DNA from: Acetobacteraceae bacterium
GTDB lineage: Bacteria > Pseudomonadota > Alphaproteobacteria > Acetobacterales > Acetobacteraceae
Assembly: GCA_003164135.1 (NCBI GenBank)
Contig: PLSD01000074.1
Coordinates: 1-41,773, forward strand
Reading direction: 5' to 3'
Length of the DNA: 41,773 bases
Positions 9,153 through 18,354 of the stretch are shown in pieces. Both the position numbers and the translations under genes were made by a program. Below the pieces are notes generated by a model. It was not told the origin of the DNA and ran no database searches. It saw nothing but the letters and a program-made list of their open reading frames with translations. Within the stretch, counting starts at the first letter, position 1, and every line of letters starts with the position of its first letter.

Positions 9153-9704
9153 TCAGCTACGCGCGCCAACCGGGAGTATGGTTTTGCCATGCGCCTCGTT
9201 GATAATATCCGCGGCCCCCAGATAGAACGCCAGCAGCGCCGTAATCAACCCGCCGTAACCGCCCAGCGTCGTCAGCTCCGCAACACCGGTAATCGGCGCC
9301 AGCCCAAGCAGGAAGAACGTCGGCCACAGCGCCAGAAAGATCAGGAACAACGCGCGGTTCAGCGCAAACGTGCCAATCCACATCGCAAAGGTGAACGCGC
9401 CCCACACCAGCAAGTACCAGCCCACCGCCGCACCCGGCACGCCATCGCCAAAAAACTTCGCGAACAGCGCAAAGCTCAACCAAAACGCGCCATAGGAGCA
9501 AAACGCGACAAAGCCGAACGTATTACCCTTCGCCATCTCCATCAGCCCGGCACAAAACTGCGCCGCCCCGCCAAAGGCAAACGCCATGGCCAGCACGATG
9601 GGAACAGACGTACCCGGCAAAAAGCCGGCATTAACCAAGCTCAGCAGCCAGGTGGTAAGCGCAAAGCCGAACAATCCGAGCGGCGCGGGATTGGCAAGTT
9701 TCAT
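9153..9704 (-). CDS. satP: Acetate/succinate carrier, GPR1/FUN34/YaaH family
   Basis: 183 aa, six predicted membrane helices, with the family signature NPAPLGLFGFALTTWLLS at the N-terminus, the FGGAAQFCAGLMEMAKGNTFG loop and SYGAFWLSF. The family forms hexameric monocarboxylate channels or symporters for acetate, propionate or succinate in the inner membrane. GGAGAG precedes the ATG. First gene of a two-gene unit with prpE, which supports short-chain fatty-acid import. The symbol follows E. coli SatP; which acid is preferred is not visible. Confidence 0.87.
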   Translation of the reverse strand: MKLANPAPLGLFGFALTTWLLSLVNAGFLPGTSVPIVLAMAFAFGGAAQFCAGLMEMAKGNTFGFVAFCSYGAFWLSFALFAKFFGDGVPGAAVGWYLLVWGAFTFAMWIGTFALNRALFLIFLALWPTFFLLGLAPITGVAELTTLGGYGGLITALLAFYLGAADIINEAHGKTILPVGARS

Positions 9705-9877
9705 TGTATGTCTCTCCGGTGTTTTTTAAGTTTATTTACGATCAGCGAAGCACGTCACGGCGGCGCCACCTCGTTGGGCAGCCCCCATCCGCTAACCGGC
9801 TTTATGCCCGATTCCCGGTATTCAGCAAAATGCAGCGCAGCCCCAGGGCAGCGCTTGTGCCGTTTTGACACAAAAAC

Positions 9878-10654
9878 TTATAAAACCACCGGCGCCATCG
9901 CGCCATCCACGGAAATGTTCACGCCATTGATGTAACTCGCCCGCTCCGAGGCCAAAAACAGCACCGCATCGGCAATCTCGTCCGGCCGCGCCAGCCGCCC
10001 GCAAAGAATCCCCGCCAGCATCTGCCCGCGCGCTTCCTCCAGGCTCACGCCCGCCGCCCGCGCCGCCGCGTTCAACCCCTCGGCAAGCCGCTCGGTCTCG
10101 GTCGCGGCCGGGTTCACCCCCACCACTCGCACGCCGCGCGCCGCATAGGCATTGCCCAGCCCCGCCGTCGCCAGCATCAGCGCCGCATTGGCCGCCCCCC
10201 CGGCAATATGAATCGGATTCGGCACTTTCCCGCCATTCCCGATCACATTCACAATCACCCCGGCCCCGCGCGCCGCCATGCGCTTAATCACCGGGTCGAT
10301 CACATGAATATAACTGAAATACTTCGCATCCATCGCTGCCCGCCAAGCCGCCGGCGTCAACTCATCCACCGGCGCCCGCTTGGCCGCCCCAGCACTGTTC
10401 ACCAGCACATCAATCGGCCCAACCGCCTCCTCCACCCGCGCCACCATCGCGGCGGCGGCATCGGCATCGGTCAGATCGGCGGCAACCCCCACGGCACCCG
10501 GCAATTCCCGCAGCGCCTCGTCAATATTCCCTTGCCCGCGCGAGCAAATCACCACCCGCGCCCCCTCGGCTACAAACCCCTGGGCACAAGCCAGCCCAAT
10601 CCCCTTCGAGCCACCGGTAATAAGAACAATCTTGCCCGTCAGCCCTAAATCCAC
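9878..10654 (-). CDS. SDR-fold protein lacking the catalytic Tyr/Lys
   Basis: 258 aa Rossmann-fold short-chain dehydrogenase/reductase starting at GTG 10654. The cofactor site is good: ITGGSKGIGLA, VAADLTD, NSAGAA and the end SYINGVNISVDGA. The usual YxxxK is replaced: where family members have a YSASKAAL-type stretch this protein has HIAGGAANAALM, with His for Tyr and no Lys four residues on. A subgroup of SDRs with such GGAAN-type segments is known, so it may use another mechanism or act as a binding protein. It starts 3 bases after the hemA stop on the same strand, so it is probably co-transcribed with hemA. Confidence 0.82.
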   Translation of the reverse strand: MDLGLTGKIVLITGGSKGIGLACAQGFVAEGARVVICSRGQGNIDEALRELPGAVGVAADLTDADAAAAMVARVEEAVGPIDVLVNSAGAAKRAPVDELTPAAWRAAMDAKYFSYIHVIDPVIKRMAARGAGVIVNVIGNGGKVPNPIHIAGGAANAALMLATAGLGNAYAARGVRVVGVNPAATETERLAEGLNAAARAAGVSLEEARGQMLAGILCGRLARPDEIADAVLFLASERASYINGVNISVDGAMAPVVL

Positions 10655-10657
10655 GGC

Positions 10658-11875
10658 TCAGGCGCTGGCAACAGCGGGCTCGGTCAGCAGAATCTTCTGC
10701 AGTGCCGCCACCAGCCCGTCCATCATTTCATCCGTATGCTTGGGCCCCGGCGTAAAGCGCAGCCGCTCCGTTCCCGCCGGCACCGTCGGATAGTTAATCG
10801 GCGTCGCATACATTCCGTACTCACGGATCAAGCGCATCGAAACCTGCGTCGCCTTCGCCGCATTGCCAATCATCAACGGCACGATATGGCTGGAACTATC
10901 CATCACCGGCAGCCCCGCCGCGCGGAACTTCGCCTTCAACGTCTCGGCGCGGTCAAACAGCAGCGCCCGCCGCGCATTATCCGCCTTCAACGTCCGCACC
11001 GAAGCCAATGCAGCCGCCACGGTCGGGGGCGGCAGCGCGGTGGTGAAAATAAACCCAGCCGCAACCGAGCGAATATAATCCAGCACTTTAAAGTCGCCGG
11101 TAATATACCCGCCGTGGCACCCATAAGCCTTCGCCAGCGTGCCCTCGATAATCGTAATCCGGTGCGCCACCCCGTCGCGCTCCGAAACCCCGCCGCCATG
11201 CGCGCCGTACATGCCCACCGCATGCACCTCATCCAGATACGTCAGCGCGTTGTACTTCTCCGCCAGATCGCAAATCTCGCGCATCGGCGCGATATCGCCA
11301 TCCATCGAGTACACGCTCTCGAACGCGATCATCTTCGGCGCATCCGCCGGCGCCGCCGCCAGCAGCCGCTCCAAATCCGCCATGTCATTGTGCTTGAACA
11401 CATGCACGGTCGCCTTGCGCGCATCCTTGATGCCCACAATCATCGAATTATGGTTCTGCGCATCGGAGAACACATGCCAATCCGGCAGCGAGTTCAAAAT
11501 CGCGCTCAACGATGCCTGGTTGGACACATACCCCGAGGTAAACAGCAGCGCCGCATCCTTGCCATGCAAATCCGCCAGCTCTTCCTCCAGCGCCACATGC
11601 AACGGCGAAGACCCCGCGATATTGCGCGTCCCGCCGGCACCCGCACCCATCCGCCGCGCGGCATCAATCGAAGCCTCGATCACCACCGGATCGGTCCCCA
11701 TGGCGAGATAATCATTGGACGACCACACCAGAATGTCGCGGGTCCGCCCCTCCATGGTCACCGAATAATACGGAAACCGGTCCGCGAGCTTCTCCAGCGC
11801 CACAAAGCGCCGGTAGCGCCCCTGCGCGGAAATCTCCTTGAGGGCTTCGTCACATTTAACAAGAAACTTATGCAT
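10658..11875 (-). CDS. hemA: 5-aminolevulinate synthase
   Basis: 405 aa PLP enzyme that condenses glycine with succinyl-CoA to 5-aminolevulinate, the first step of heme synthesis in alphaproteobacteria (Shemin pathway). Visible marks: [59 protein letters not shown], and the PLP-lysine segment [16 protein letters not shown]-terminus [26 protein letters not shown]. Length and start match the family. The ribosome-binding site is weak. Three TTTGA repeats spaced 11 bp lie about 70-90 bases upstream (11942-11968) and could be an activator or repressor site. Probably leads a two-gene operon with the SDR-like gene. Confidence 0.97.
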   Translation of the reverse strand: MHKFLVKCDEALKEISAQGRYRRFVALEKLADRFPYYSVTMEGRTRDILVWSSNDYLAMGTDPVVIEASIDAARRMGAGAGGTRNIAGSSPLHVALEEELADLHGKDAALLFTSGYVSNQASLSAILNSLPDWHVFSDAQNHNSMIVGIKDARKATVHVFKHNDMADLERLLAAAPADAPKMIAFESVYSMDGDIAPMREICDLAEKYNALTYLDEVHAVGMYGAHGGGVSERDGVAHRITIIEGTLAKAYGCHGGYITGDFKVLDYIRSVAAGFIFTTALPPPTVAAALASVRTLKADNARRALLFDRAETLKAKFRAAGLPVMDSSSHIVPLMIGNAAKATQVSMRLIREYGMYATPINYPTVPAGTERLRFTPGPKHTDEMMDGLVAALQKILLTEPAVASA

Positions 11876-11941
11876 GGCTGGCCATTTTTGAGTTTATCGC
11901 GGAGGAAAGCCCCAGCCGCGCCGCTGAGTCAATGACATGGG

Positions 11942-11968
11942 TCAAACGTGCGTCAAACATGGCTCAAA
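11942..11968 (-). promoter_or_regulatory. Phased TTTGA repeats upstream of hemA
   Basis: TCAAA occurs at 11942, 11953 and 11964 on the plus strand (TTTGA on the hemA strand), exactly 11 bp apart, about one helical turn. Two share the longer GTCAAACRTG context. A possible -10 box (TAATAT, minus, 11992-11997) lies just upstream. Same-face phased repeats are typical of an operator for a multimeric regulator, but none is identified here. Confidence 0.3.
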
Positions 11969-12092
11969 TCCCGCCAGCGCCAGATTACCAACATATTAGG
12001 ATTCACGGCCAAAAACCCCGCAATTGCAAATCGCCTGTTAACCCGCCTCGGGCACAACCTGTAGCTGTCATCCACACCCGCAGGAGCATCAC

Positions 12093-12263
12093 ATGGCCCG
12101 TCTGGTTTTTCTTCCCATCATGGCTTTTACCATCATCTCCGCACTCGGCTGGGCGCTCGCCCGCTACCGCGAAGTCCAGGAAACCTGGCGCGTGCAGGCC
12201 ACGTCACAACCCCGCTGCCGCCCCGTCCTCTCGCGCCCCATCGTCATGCGCAACCCGCGTTAA
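12093..12263 (+). CDS. Small single-span membrane protein (56 aa)
   Basis: ATG at 12093 with AGGAG eight bases upstream, stop TAA at 12261-12263. The first 22 residues (VFLPIMAFTIISALGWALA) form one hydrophobic span, followed by a basic, Arg-rich tail (RYREVQETWR, RCRPVLSRPIVMRNPR). It sits between divergent hemA and the convergent CBS gene, ending 3 bases before the CBS gene's stop. Nothing recognised by family. The good ribosome-binding site and protein-like composition favour a real small inner-membrane protein; conservation in relatives would decide. Confidence 0.55.
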   Translation: MARLVFLPIMAFTIISALGWALARYREVQETWRVQATSQPRCRPVLSRPIVMRNPR

Positions 12264-12266
12264 GGA

Positions 12267-12704
12267 TTACGACGCGCCACCCACCACATAGGTGCGCAGC
12301 GTCTCCACCTCATACTTCTGCTGGTCAATCCGCGCCTTCACCACGTCGCCGATGCTCACCAGCCCCACCAACTGCCCATCGTTCATAATCGGCAGATGCC
12401 GGAACCTTCCATTGGTCATGGACTCCATCGCCTCCTCCACCGTCGTCGCCGGGGTGGCGGTGGCGGGGTTGGGAGTCATCAGCTGCGCCACCGTCATATT
12501 CAGCGTCAGCGCGGCATTGGCGGCCAGGCTGCGCACAACATCGCGCTCGCTCAATATCCCGACCAAGCTATTGCCCGGTCCCACCACCAGCACGGCGCCG
12601 ATATGCTTCTCCGCGAGAATGCCAATCACCGCGCTAATGGATAAATCCTCGGTCACGGAAATAAACCCGGCCGGCTTATTGGCTAAAATGGCCTGTAAAA
12701 TCAT
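12267..12704 (-). CDS. CBS-domain pair protein
   Basis: 145 aa, made almost only of two CBS motifs: residues about 5-65 (SVTEDLSISAVIGILAEKHIGAVLVV, GILSERDVVRSL) and 75-135 (LMTPNPATATPATTVEEAMESM, RHLPIMNDGQLVGLVSIGDVVKA). Such stand-alone pairs bind adenosine nucleotides and sense energy state, or regulate partner enzymes and channels in the cytoplasm. The end KYEVETLRTYVVGG is common in alphaproteobacterial stand-alone CBS proteins. Good family call, unknown partner. Confidence 0.86.
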   Translation of the reverse strand: MILQAILANKPAGFISVTEDLSISAVIGILAEKHIGAVLVVGPGNSLVGILSERDVVRSLAANAALTLNMTVAQLMTPNPATATPATTVEEAMESMTNGRFRHLPIMNDGQLVGLVSIGDVVKARIDQQKYEVETLRTYVVGGAS

Positions 12705-12754
12705 AGCGTATCCCCTTCATCCGGAAGTATGAAAGCATTCCACCCCCCGATCAA

Positions 12755-12849
12755 ACCCTATTTTGCCGGCGCCCAGAATCCCTATCTTGCCGCCGCCCCC
12801 GAACCTTTATTTTGGCGGCTCCGCCGAGACCTTATTTTGCGGGCGCCCC
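12755..12849. repeat. Four tandem copies of a gene-end sequence
   Basis: Four imperfect copies of an about 20-base unit (ACCCTATTTTGCCGGCGCCC and variants) begin at 12755, 12779, 12803 and 12829, spaced 24, 24 and 26 bases. On the minus strand each reads like the last codons of the nitrilase gene (Ala-Pro-Ala-Lys-stop); the copy at 12829-12849 is the real 3' end and the other three lie downstream. This looks like slippage or stepwise duplication of the gene's tail. Confidence 0.55.
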
Positions 12850-13632
12850 CGCCAGCGCCCCATAAAGCTCCGGCCGGCGGTCCGCCAGCAACGGGTCCGC
12901 CCGCCGCACCGCGGCATGGTGCGCCGGCTCAACCTGCGCCAGCAGCATCTCCTCGCCCGTCCCGGCCGCCGCCAGCACGTTGCCATCCGGCCCGCAAATG
13001 CTGGAAAGCCCGATGTAGCTCAGCCCATCGTCCTCACCGCTATGGTTGGCATAGGCCAAATACACCTGGTTCTCATACGCCCGCGCCGGGATCACATGCC
13101 GCGCCACCTGGTCGTAGGGCACCATCTGCGCCGTCGGCACCAATATAATATCCGCCCCCGCCAGCGCCAACCGCCGCGCCGGCTCGGGAAACTCAATGTC
13201 ATAACAAATCAACAGTCCCACCGTCTGCCCGCCCAGCTTCGCCACCGGAAACTCAGTCCCCACATGCTTGAACATCGCCCGGTCCAGGTCGCCAAACAAA
13301 TGCGATTTGCGGTAATTCAGCAAAATCTCCCCATCCGGCCCAATCAGCACCGCCGAATTGGCCACCTCCTCACCCACCAGCTCCGGATAGCCAAACACCA
13401 GCGCAATCCCGTGCGCCTTGGCAACCCGCCGCGCCGGCGCCAGCCCCGCCGCCGTCACCACATATTTCAGCGCATTCTCCGGCCCTATATTATAGCCCGA
13501 GAGAAACATCTCCGGCATCAGCAGCAAATCCGCGCCGCTTGCCTTGGCCTCCACCGCCCGGCGCTCCATCAACGCAAAAGCCGCGTCCGGGTCGTTAATC
13601 ACACCAGGGCCTTGATACAGAGCAATCTTCAT
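12832..13632 (-). CDS. Nitrilase-superfamily carbon-nitrogen hydrolase
   Basis: 266 aa. The Glu-Lys-Cys triad is clear: E41 in LLLMPEMFLSGY, K109 in NYRKSHLFGDLD, C143 in GLLICYDIEFPEPARRL. These hydrolyse amides or nitriles, or ring carbamoyl groups. The SHLFGDLDR and ICYDIEFPE contexts resemble the aliphatic or R-stereoselective amidase branch, but substrate is not certain. It starts at ATG 13632 and ends in the first unit of a tandem repeat (12755-12849). No obvious operon partner; 127 bases separate its stop from the CBS gene. Confidence 0.87.
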   Translation of the reverse strand: MKIALYQGPGVINDPDAAFALMERRAVEAKASGADLLLMPEMFLSGYNIGPENALKYVVTAAGLAPARRVAKAHGIALVFGYPELVGEEVANSAVLIGPDGEILLNYRKSHLFGDLDRAMFKHVGTEFPVAKLGGQTVGLLICYDIEFPEPARRLALAGADIILVPTAQMVPYDQVARHVIPARAYENQVYLAYANHSGEDDGLSYIGLSSICGPDGNVLAAAGTGEEMLLAQVEPAHHAAVRRADPLLADRRPELYGALAGAPAK

Positions 13633-13850
13633 GGCCCGCAGATTAGGCGATTTTCCCCACCCCTGTAACTAACGATTTCGCAACTCCAGGGCGCTACCCG
13701 CTCACAGCGCCGCCGCCTTGACGTTTCAGGGCAAAACCCTCATGTAGCGCCCAGGCCATTCGCGCCGGCGCAGCTATTTTCAGCTTGCAACCTTTCCACC
13801 TACCCATTTCGCCCGGCCCCGTCCGGCGCGCACTTCGAATCGGACCCTCC

Positions 13851-15125
13851 ATGCATCTTGCCGAACTCAAGGCCAAATCGCCCACCGACCTCCTCACTCT
13901 CGCGGAGGAACTCGAGGTCGAGAACGCCTCCTCCCTGCGCAAGCAGGACATGATGTTCGCCATCCTCAAAGCCTTCGCGGAAAACGACCAGATCATCCGC
14001 GGCGACGGCACCCTGGAAGTCCTCCCCGACGGCTTCGGCTTCCTGCGCAACCCGGAAGCCAACTACCTCCCCGGCCCGGAAGACATCTACGTCTCCCCCG
14101 CCCAGGTCCGCCGCTTCAGCCTCCGCACCGGCGACACCGTCGACGGCGAAATCAAGGCCCCGAAGGAAGGCGAGCGCTACTTCGCGCTGGCAAAAGTCGA
14201 CAAAATCAATTTCGAATCCCCCGAAGCGGTCAAGCACCGTATCAACTTCGACAACCTGACCCCGCTGTACCCCACCTCGCGCTTAAAGATGGAGGTCGAG
14301 GTCTCCGAACCCACCGCCAAAGGCACGGTCAAGGACAACACCTCGCGCGTCATCGACCTCATTGCCCCCATCGGCAAAGGCCAGCGCGCCCTCGTGGTCG
14401 CCCCGCCCCGCACCGGCAAAACCGTCATGCTGCAAAACATCGCGGCGGCCATCTCGGCCAACCACCCGGAAGTCTTCCTCATCGTCCTGCTCATCGATGA
14501 ACGGCCCGAGGAAGTCACCGACATGTCCCGCTCCGTGAAGGGCGAAGTCGTCGCCTCCACCTTCGATGAACCCGCCACCCGCCACGTCCAGGTCACCGAA
14601 ATGGTGCTGGAAAAAGCCAAACGCCTGGTCGAACACAAGCGCGACGTGGTCATTTTGCTGGACTCCATCACCCGCCTCGCCCGCGCCTACAACACCGTCG
14701 TCCCCTCGTCGGGCAAGGTGCTCACCGGCGGCGTCGACGCCAACGCTTTGCAGCGCCCCAAACGCTTCTTCGGCGCCGCGCGTAACATCGAGGAAGGTGG
14801 CTCCCTCACCATCATCGCCACCGCCCTCATCGACACCGGCAGCCGCATGGACGAAGTCATCTTCGAAGAGTTCAAAGGCACCGGCAACTCGGAAATCATC
14901 CTGGACCGCAAGCTCTCCGACAAACGCACCTTCCCCGCCATCGACATCACCAAGTCCGGCACCCGCAAGGAAGAACTGCTGGTCGAAAAATCCACGCTCT
15001 CCAAAATGTGGGTCCTGCGGCGCATCCTCAGCCAAATGGGCACCACCGACGCCATGGAATTCCTGCTCGACAAGCTGAAATACTCCAAAACCAACGCCGA
15101 TTTCTTCGAGGCAATGAATACTTAA
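13851..15125 (+). CDS. rho: Transcription termination factor Rho
   Basis: 424 aa from ATG 13851 ([14 protein letters not shown]), the expected N-terminus; an upstream ATG at 13785 would add 22 unrelated residues. N-terminal RNA-binding domain with LPDGFGFLR and [24 protein letters not shown], then the RecA-like motor with Walker [21 protein letters not shown], the Q-loop segment and [26 protein letters not shown] (R-loop). Rho is a hexameric RNA helicase that ends transcription. The leader 13633-13850 is 218 bases with no clear ribosome-binding site; Rho is often autogenously controlled in such leaders. The gene ends directly in a palindromic repeat (15129-15326). Confidence 0.98.
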   Translation: MHLAELKAKSPTDLLTLAEELEVENASSLRKQDMMFAILKAFAENDQIIRGDGTLEVLPDGFGFLRNPEANYLPGPEDIYVSPAQVRRFSLRTGDTVDGEIKAPKEGERYFALAKVDKINFESPEAVKHRINFDNLTPLYPTSRLKMEVEVSEPTAKGTVKDNTSRVIDLIAPIGKGQRALVVAPPRTGKTVMLQNIAAAISANHPEVFLIVLLIDERPEEVTDMSRSVKGEVVASTFDEPATRHVQVTEMVLEKAKRLVEHKRDVVILLDSITRLARAYNTVVPSSGKVLTGGVDANALQRPKRFFGAARNIEEGGSLTIIATALIDTGSRMDEVIFEEFKGTGNSEIILDRKLSDKRTFPAIDITKSGTRKEELLVEKSTLSKMWVLRRILSQMGTTDAMEFLLDKLKYSKTNADFFEAMNT

Positions 15126-15128
15126 GGG

Positions 15129-15326
15129 GTAGCAAGGCCAGGGGGTTTTACCCCCTGGACCCCCACCAAAGGCTCGCCTTTGGAATCCATTACCCAAGGT
15201 TTCTGAGAGGGGCTTGCTCTAGCCTCTCCAAGTTCCGTACGGCGAGCCCCTCTCAGAAACCTTATTTATGCGTTCGAAGGGCGCGGCCCTTCGTGGGGGT
15301 CCAGGGGGCAAAGCCCCTTGGCCTTC
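15129..15326. repeat. Palindromic intergenic repeat, copy 1
   Basis: About 200 bases. Outer arms AAGGCCAGGGGGTTTTA...CAAAGCCCCTTGGCCTT, second-level motifs CCAAAGGCTCGCCTTTGG and GAAGGGCGCGGCCCTTC, and a central hairpin whose arms are AAGGTTTCTGAGAGGGGC (15196-15213) and its complement (15246-15263). The stem differs from copies 2 and 3 but both arms changed together. The central loop carries GCCTCTCCAA in the same direction as copy 2. It begins 4 bases after the rho stop and probably acts as its terminator. Confidence 0.8.
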
Positions 15327-15425
15327 CTACCCCAAACCGCGCCGCAACCTTGCCTTTACCCGCAAACGGGTGAATTTATGCCCCCAACGCTGCACCAGCA
15401 GATTTTTCGCTTGAGGACACTTCAA

Positions 15426-17273
15426 ATGCCCGCATACCGCTCCCGCACCACCACCCACGGCCGCAACATGGCCGGCGCCCGCAGCCTCTGGCGCGCCACC
15501 GGCATGCAGGACGGTGACTTCGGCAAGCCCATCATCGCCATTGCCAACTCCTTCACCCAGTTCGTCCCCGGCCACGTCCACCTGAAAGACATGGGCCAGC
15601 TCGTCGCGCGCGAGATCGAAGCCTGCGGCGGCGTCGCGAAAGAATTCAACACCATCGCGGTCGACGACGGCATCGCCATGGGCCATTCCGGCATGCTCTA
15701 CAGCCTCCCCTCGCGCGAGCTCATCGCCGACTCCGTCGAGTACATGGTCAACGCCCATTGCGCCGACGCCATCGTCTGCATCTCCAACTGCGACAAAATC
15801 ACCCCCGGCATGCTCATGGCCGCAATGCGCCTCAACATCCCGGTAGTCTTCGTCTCCGGCGGCCCGATGGAAGCCGGCAAATACATCCACGGCGGCAAAA
15901 CCGAGCGCGCCGACCTCATCACCGCCATGGTCGCCGCGGCTGACCCCAGCGTGACGGACGCCGAAACCGACGCCGTCGAGCGCTCCGCCTGCCCCACCTG
16001 CGGCTCCTGCTCGGGCATGTTCACCGCCAATTCCATGAACTGCCTCACCGAGGCCCTCGGCCTCTCGCTCCCCGGCAACGGCAGCCTGCTGGCAACGCAC
16101 GCTGACCGCCGCGAGTTATTCCTCGAAGCCGGCCGCACCGTCGTGAAACTGGCAAAACGCTGGTACGAGCAAGACGACGCCACCGCGCTCCCCCGCTCCA
16201 TCGCCAGCTTCGAGGCCTTCCAGAACGCCATGTCGCTGGACATCGCCATGGGCGGCTCCACCAACACCGTCCTCCACCTCCTCGCCGCCGCGCACGAGGG
16301 CGAAATCGCCTTCACCATGGAAGACATCGACCACCTCTCGCGCCGCGTCCCCAATCTCTGCAAGGTGGCACCCTCAAAATCCGACGTCCACATGGAAGAC
16401 GTCCACCGCGCCGGCGGCATCTTCTCCATCCTGGGTGAACTCAACCGCGCCGGCCTCATCCATGCCAACCTCCCCACCGTCCACGCCCCCACCGTGGGCG
16501 AAGCCATCGCCAAATGGGATATTTCTGGTCCGGCCTCTGATGCCGCCCGCACCCTCTACCTCGCCGCCCCCGGCGGCGTGCGCACCACCCAGGCCTTCAG
16601 CCAAAGCCGCCGTTATGATGCCCTGGACCTCGACCGCTCCACCGGCGTCATCCGCGACGCCGCCCACGCCTTCAGCCCGGACGGCGGCCTCGCCGTCCTC
16701 TTCGGCAACATCGCCCTCGACGGCGCCATCGTAAAAACCGCCGGCGTTGACCCCTCTGCCCTCGTCTTCACCGGCCCCGCCCGCATTTTCGAGAGCCAGG
16801 ACGACGCCGTCTCCGCCATCCTCGGCAACCGCATCGTCGCGGGTGACGTCGTCATCATCCGCTACGAAGGCCCCAAAGGCGGCCCCGGTATGCAGGAAAT
16901 GCTCTACCCCACCAGCTACCTCAAATCCAAAGGCCTGGGCAAAGTCTGCGCCCTGGTAACCGACGGCCGCTTCTCCGGCGGCACCGCCGGCCTCTCCATC
17001 GGCCACGTCTCCCCCGAAGCCGCCGAAGGCGGCGACATCGGCCTCCTGGAAGAAGGCGACATCATCGAAATCGACATCCCCAACCGCATCCTCCGCGCCG
17101 CCCTGTCAGTCGAAACCCTCGCCGCCCGCCGCCTCGCCATGGAAGCCCTCGGCGAGAACGCCTGGAAACCCAACCGCACCCGCGTCGTCTCCCAGGCCCT
17201 CCAAGCCTACGCCGCCCTAACCACCAGCGCCGCCCGCGGCGCCGTCCGCGACGTCACCCAACTAAAGCGGTAG
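15426..17273 (+). CDS. ilvD: Dihydroxy-acid dehydratase
   Basis: 615 aa, E. coli-type IlvD (616 aa). Start [20 protein letters not shown] matches the family and has GAGGA upstream; in-frame extension to 15318 runs into the repeat and is not coding. Fe-S and Mg ligands: [38 protein letters not shown], and the C-terminal [20 protein letters not shown]. It dehydrates 2,3-dihydroxy-3-methylbutanoate and its homologue in valine, leucine and isoleucine synthesis. Stands alone, with the 200-bp repeat upstream and a hairpin terminator downstream. Confidence 0.97.
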   Translation: MPAYRSRTTTHGRNMAGARSLWRATGMQDGDFGKPIIAIANSFTQFVPGHVHLKDMGQLVAREIEACGGVAKEFNTIAVDDGIAMGHSGMLYSLPSRELIADSVEYMVNAHCADAIVCISNCDKITPGMLMAAMRLNIPVVFVSGGPMEAGKYIHGGKTERADLITAMVAAADPSVTDAETDAVERSACPTCGSCSGMFTANSMNCLTEALGLSLPGNGSLLATHADRRELFLEAGRTVVKLAKRWYEQDDATALPRSIASFEAFQNAMSLDIAMGGSTNTVLHLLAAAHEGEIAFTMEDIDHLSRRVPNLCKVAPSKSDVHMEDVHRAGGIFSILGELNRAGLIHANLPTVHAPTVGEAIAKWDISGPASDAARTLYLAAPGGVRTTQAFSQSRRYDALDLDRSTGVIRDAAHAFSPDGGLAVLFGNIALDGAIVKTAGVDPSALVFTGPARIFESQDDAVSAILGNRIVAGDVVIIRYEGPKGGPGMQEMLYPTSYLKSKGLGKVCALVTDGRFSGGTAGLSIGHVSPEAAEGGDIGLLEEGDIIEIDIPNRILRAALSVETLAARRLAMEALGENAWKPNRTRVVSQALQAYAALTTSAARGAVRDVTQLKR

Positions 17274-17310
17274 TTAAAAAACCCGGATGGGTGAGCTTGC
17301 TCACCCATCC
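17274..17310. terminator. Terminator hairpin between ilvD and the toxin operon
   Basis: Perfect 12-bp stem GGATGGGTGAGC / GCTCACCCATCC (17285-17310, 2-base loop), preceded on the plus strand by AAAAAACCC, so on the minus strand it is a stem followed by GGGTTTTTT, a good Rho-independent terminator for the minus-strand operon at 17522-18694. It can also end ilvD. The GATGGGTGAGC word recurs in the REP element at 25032-25110. Confidence 0.65.
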
Positions 17311-17318
17311 CCCCACTC

Positions 17319-17349
17319 GTAGGGCGGGAAAGCGCAACGCATTCCGCCA
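17319..17349. repeat. REP-like palindrome
   Basis: TAGGGCGGGAAAGCGCAACGC followed by ATTCCGCC forms an imperfect stem (GGCGGGAAAGCG / CGCATTCCGCC). This GGCGGAATGCGTT...TTCCGCC word is a very widespread proteobacterial REP sequence. Downstream, GGCGTGAGTC near 17368 and GACTCACGCC near 17490 form a longer-range inverted repeat; 17350-17521 holds no gene I can support. Confidence 0.5.
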
Positions 17350-17521
17350 CCCACCCGCGCCACCGACGGCGGGCGTGAGTCAGCTTCGACTTAATCTATG
17401 CGGCTAAAGCCCATGGGACCCATTCTGCATCCTGTGCCTCCGCCCTGCAAACATACACCGTCGCGTCTCTCGAGCATCTACACAGGAAGACTCACGCCTC
17501 TGGCGTGACGGACCGAGATTG

Positions 17522-17845
17522 CTAAGTCGGCGGCAAAGATGCGGTGGCAGAAATAGCTTCGGAGTATGCCTGGTCCATCGCAGTAAGCTTTGTTTCGTCA
17601 ATTGGAATTTCGGTGCCGCCTGTTTTTTCGATAAAGTCGACCAATTTTGTCAATGAGCGGGCAAGAAACTTAAGAGTGCTTGGGAGCATTACGACCGCAA
17701 CTTCATTTGTTATTTCTTCATCTTTTGCTTGCGGGTTGTCCTTAAAACCAAATGAAAGGATTACTTCATTCCCTCCCGTTTGGAGTCCAAATCCATTGCT
17801 ATAGATGTGCCTGAAGTACTGAGACCTATTTCCGATAATTGACAT
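17522..17845 (-). CDS. DUF3467-like small protein
   Basis: 107 aa. Features YSNGFGLQTGGNEVILSFGF, VAVVMLPSTLKFLARSLTKLVDFIEKTGGTEI, resembling DUF3467: a beta-rich start, then a helix after a conserved VxMxPxxxK-like stretch. Family function is unknown. Start codon overlaps the XRE gene's stop (TAATG), and codon use and GC are as low as in the two upstream genes, so it is the third member of a toxin-antitoxin-type operon. It may be a third regulatory component or just cargo. Confidence 0.68.
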   Translation of the reverse strand: MSIIGNRSQYFRHIYSNGFGLQTGGNEVILSFGFKDNPQAKDEEITNEVAVVMLPSTLKFLARSLTKLVDFIEKTGGTEIPIDETKLTAMDQAYSEAISATASLPPT

Positions 17846-18354
17846 TAAGCCGACACTCTTACTGTTGGAGTTGTTTCATTATTTGAGGACAAATACCCAA
17901 TAGACAAACTCCGCACATGGTGGATTTTGTCCCCCGCATAAACCATCGGGAACACCAGCGACGGATTGTCTTTTTGATGCGCAGTTACTTTGGCTGCGAC
18001 GCGCGCATGATCATAGCTTAAAGCACAAAGATTGCTCGGGGAAATATTAGCTGTTTGCGACAAAAAATCTTCATGATTACAAAATTTGATCGTAACTCCC
18101 ACGTCAAAGGCAGAAGCTAATTCAAGAAGACTTGTAACGGATAAACGGCCATACTCCGGGTCTTCCGCTCGCGAAACCGCGCTCTGAGTGCCGTGGGGCA
18201 GTTTCTCGGCTAATTGTTTTTGTGATAAGTTGCGTTGATCGCGTAAGGCTCTAATTTGATAGGCAATCAAATTCCTTACACGCGACTCAACGTAGCCATC
18301 TCGGAACTCTTTATCCGAAAACTCGCTTAGAATTTTGTCAGAAATTACAGACAT
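17845..18354 (-). CDS. XRE-family HTH antitoxin/regulator
   Basis: 169 aa. Residues about 28-85 form a lambda-repressor-like helix-turn-helix: YQIRALRDQRNLSQKQLAEKL, GTQSAVSRAEDPEYGRLSVTSLLELASAFDVGVTI. The remainder is a C-terminal extension without a recognised domain. Overlaps the preceding Gp49-like gene by 17 bases and the next gene by 1. In HigBA-type modules the toxin comes first and the XRE antitoxin second, as here. It likely represses the operon through the inverted repeat at 18739-18781. Low GC compared with neighbours indicates acquired DNA. Confidence 0.85.
   Translation of the reverse strand: MSVISDKILSEFSDKEFRDGYVESRVRNLIAYQIRALRDQRNLSQKQLAEKLPHGTQSAVSRAEDPEYGRLSVTSLLELASAFDVGVTIKFCNHEDFLSQTANISPSNLCALSYDHARVAAKVTAHQKDNPSLVFPMVYAGDKIHHVRSLSIGYLSSNNETTPTVRVSA

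Noticed and set aside
7162..9225. 687-codon open frame on the plus strand
   Set aside because: Antisense shadow of prpE. It is Arg/His/Pro-rich with no family features and lacks a ribosome-binding site. High GC3 makes such antisense frames long.
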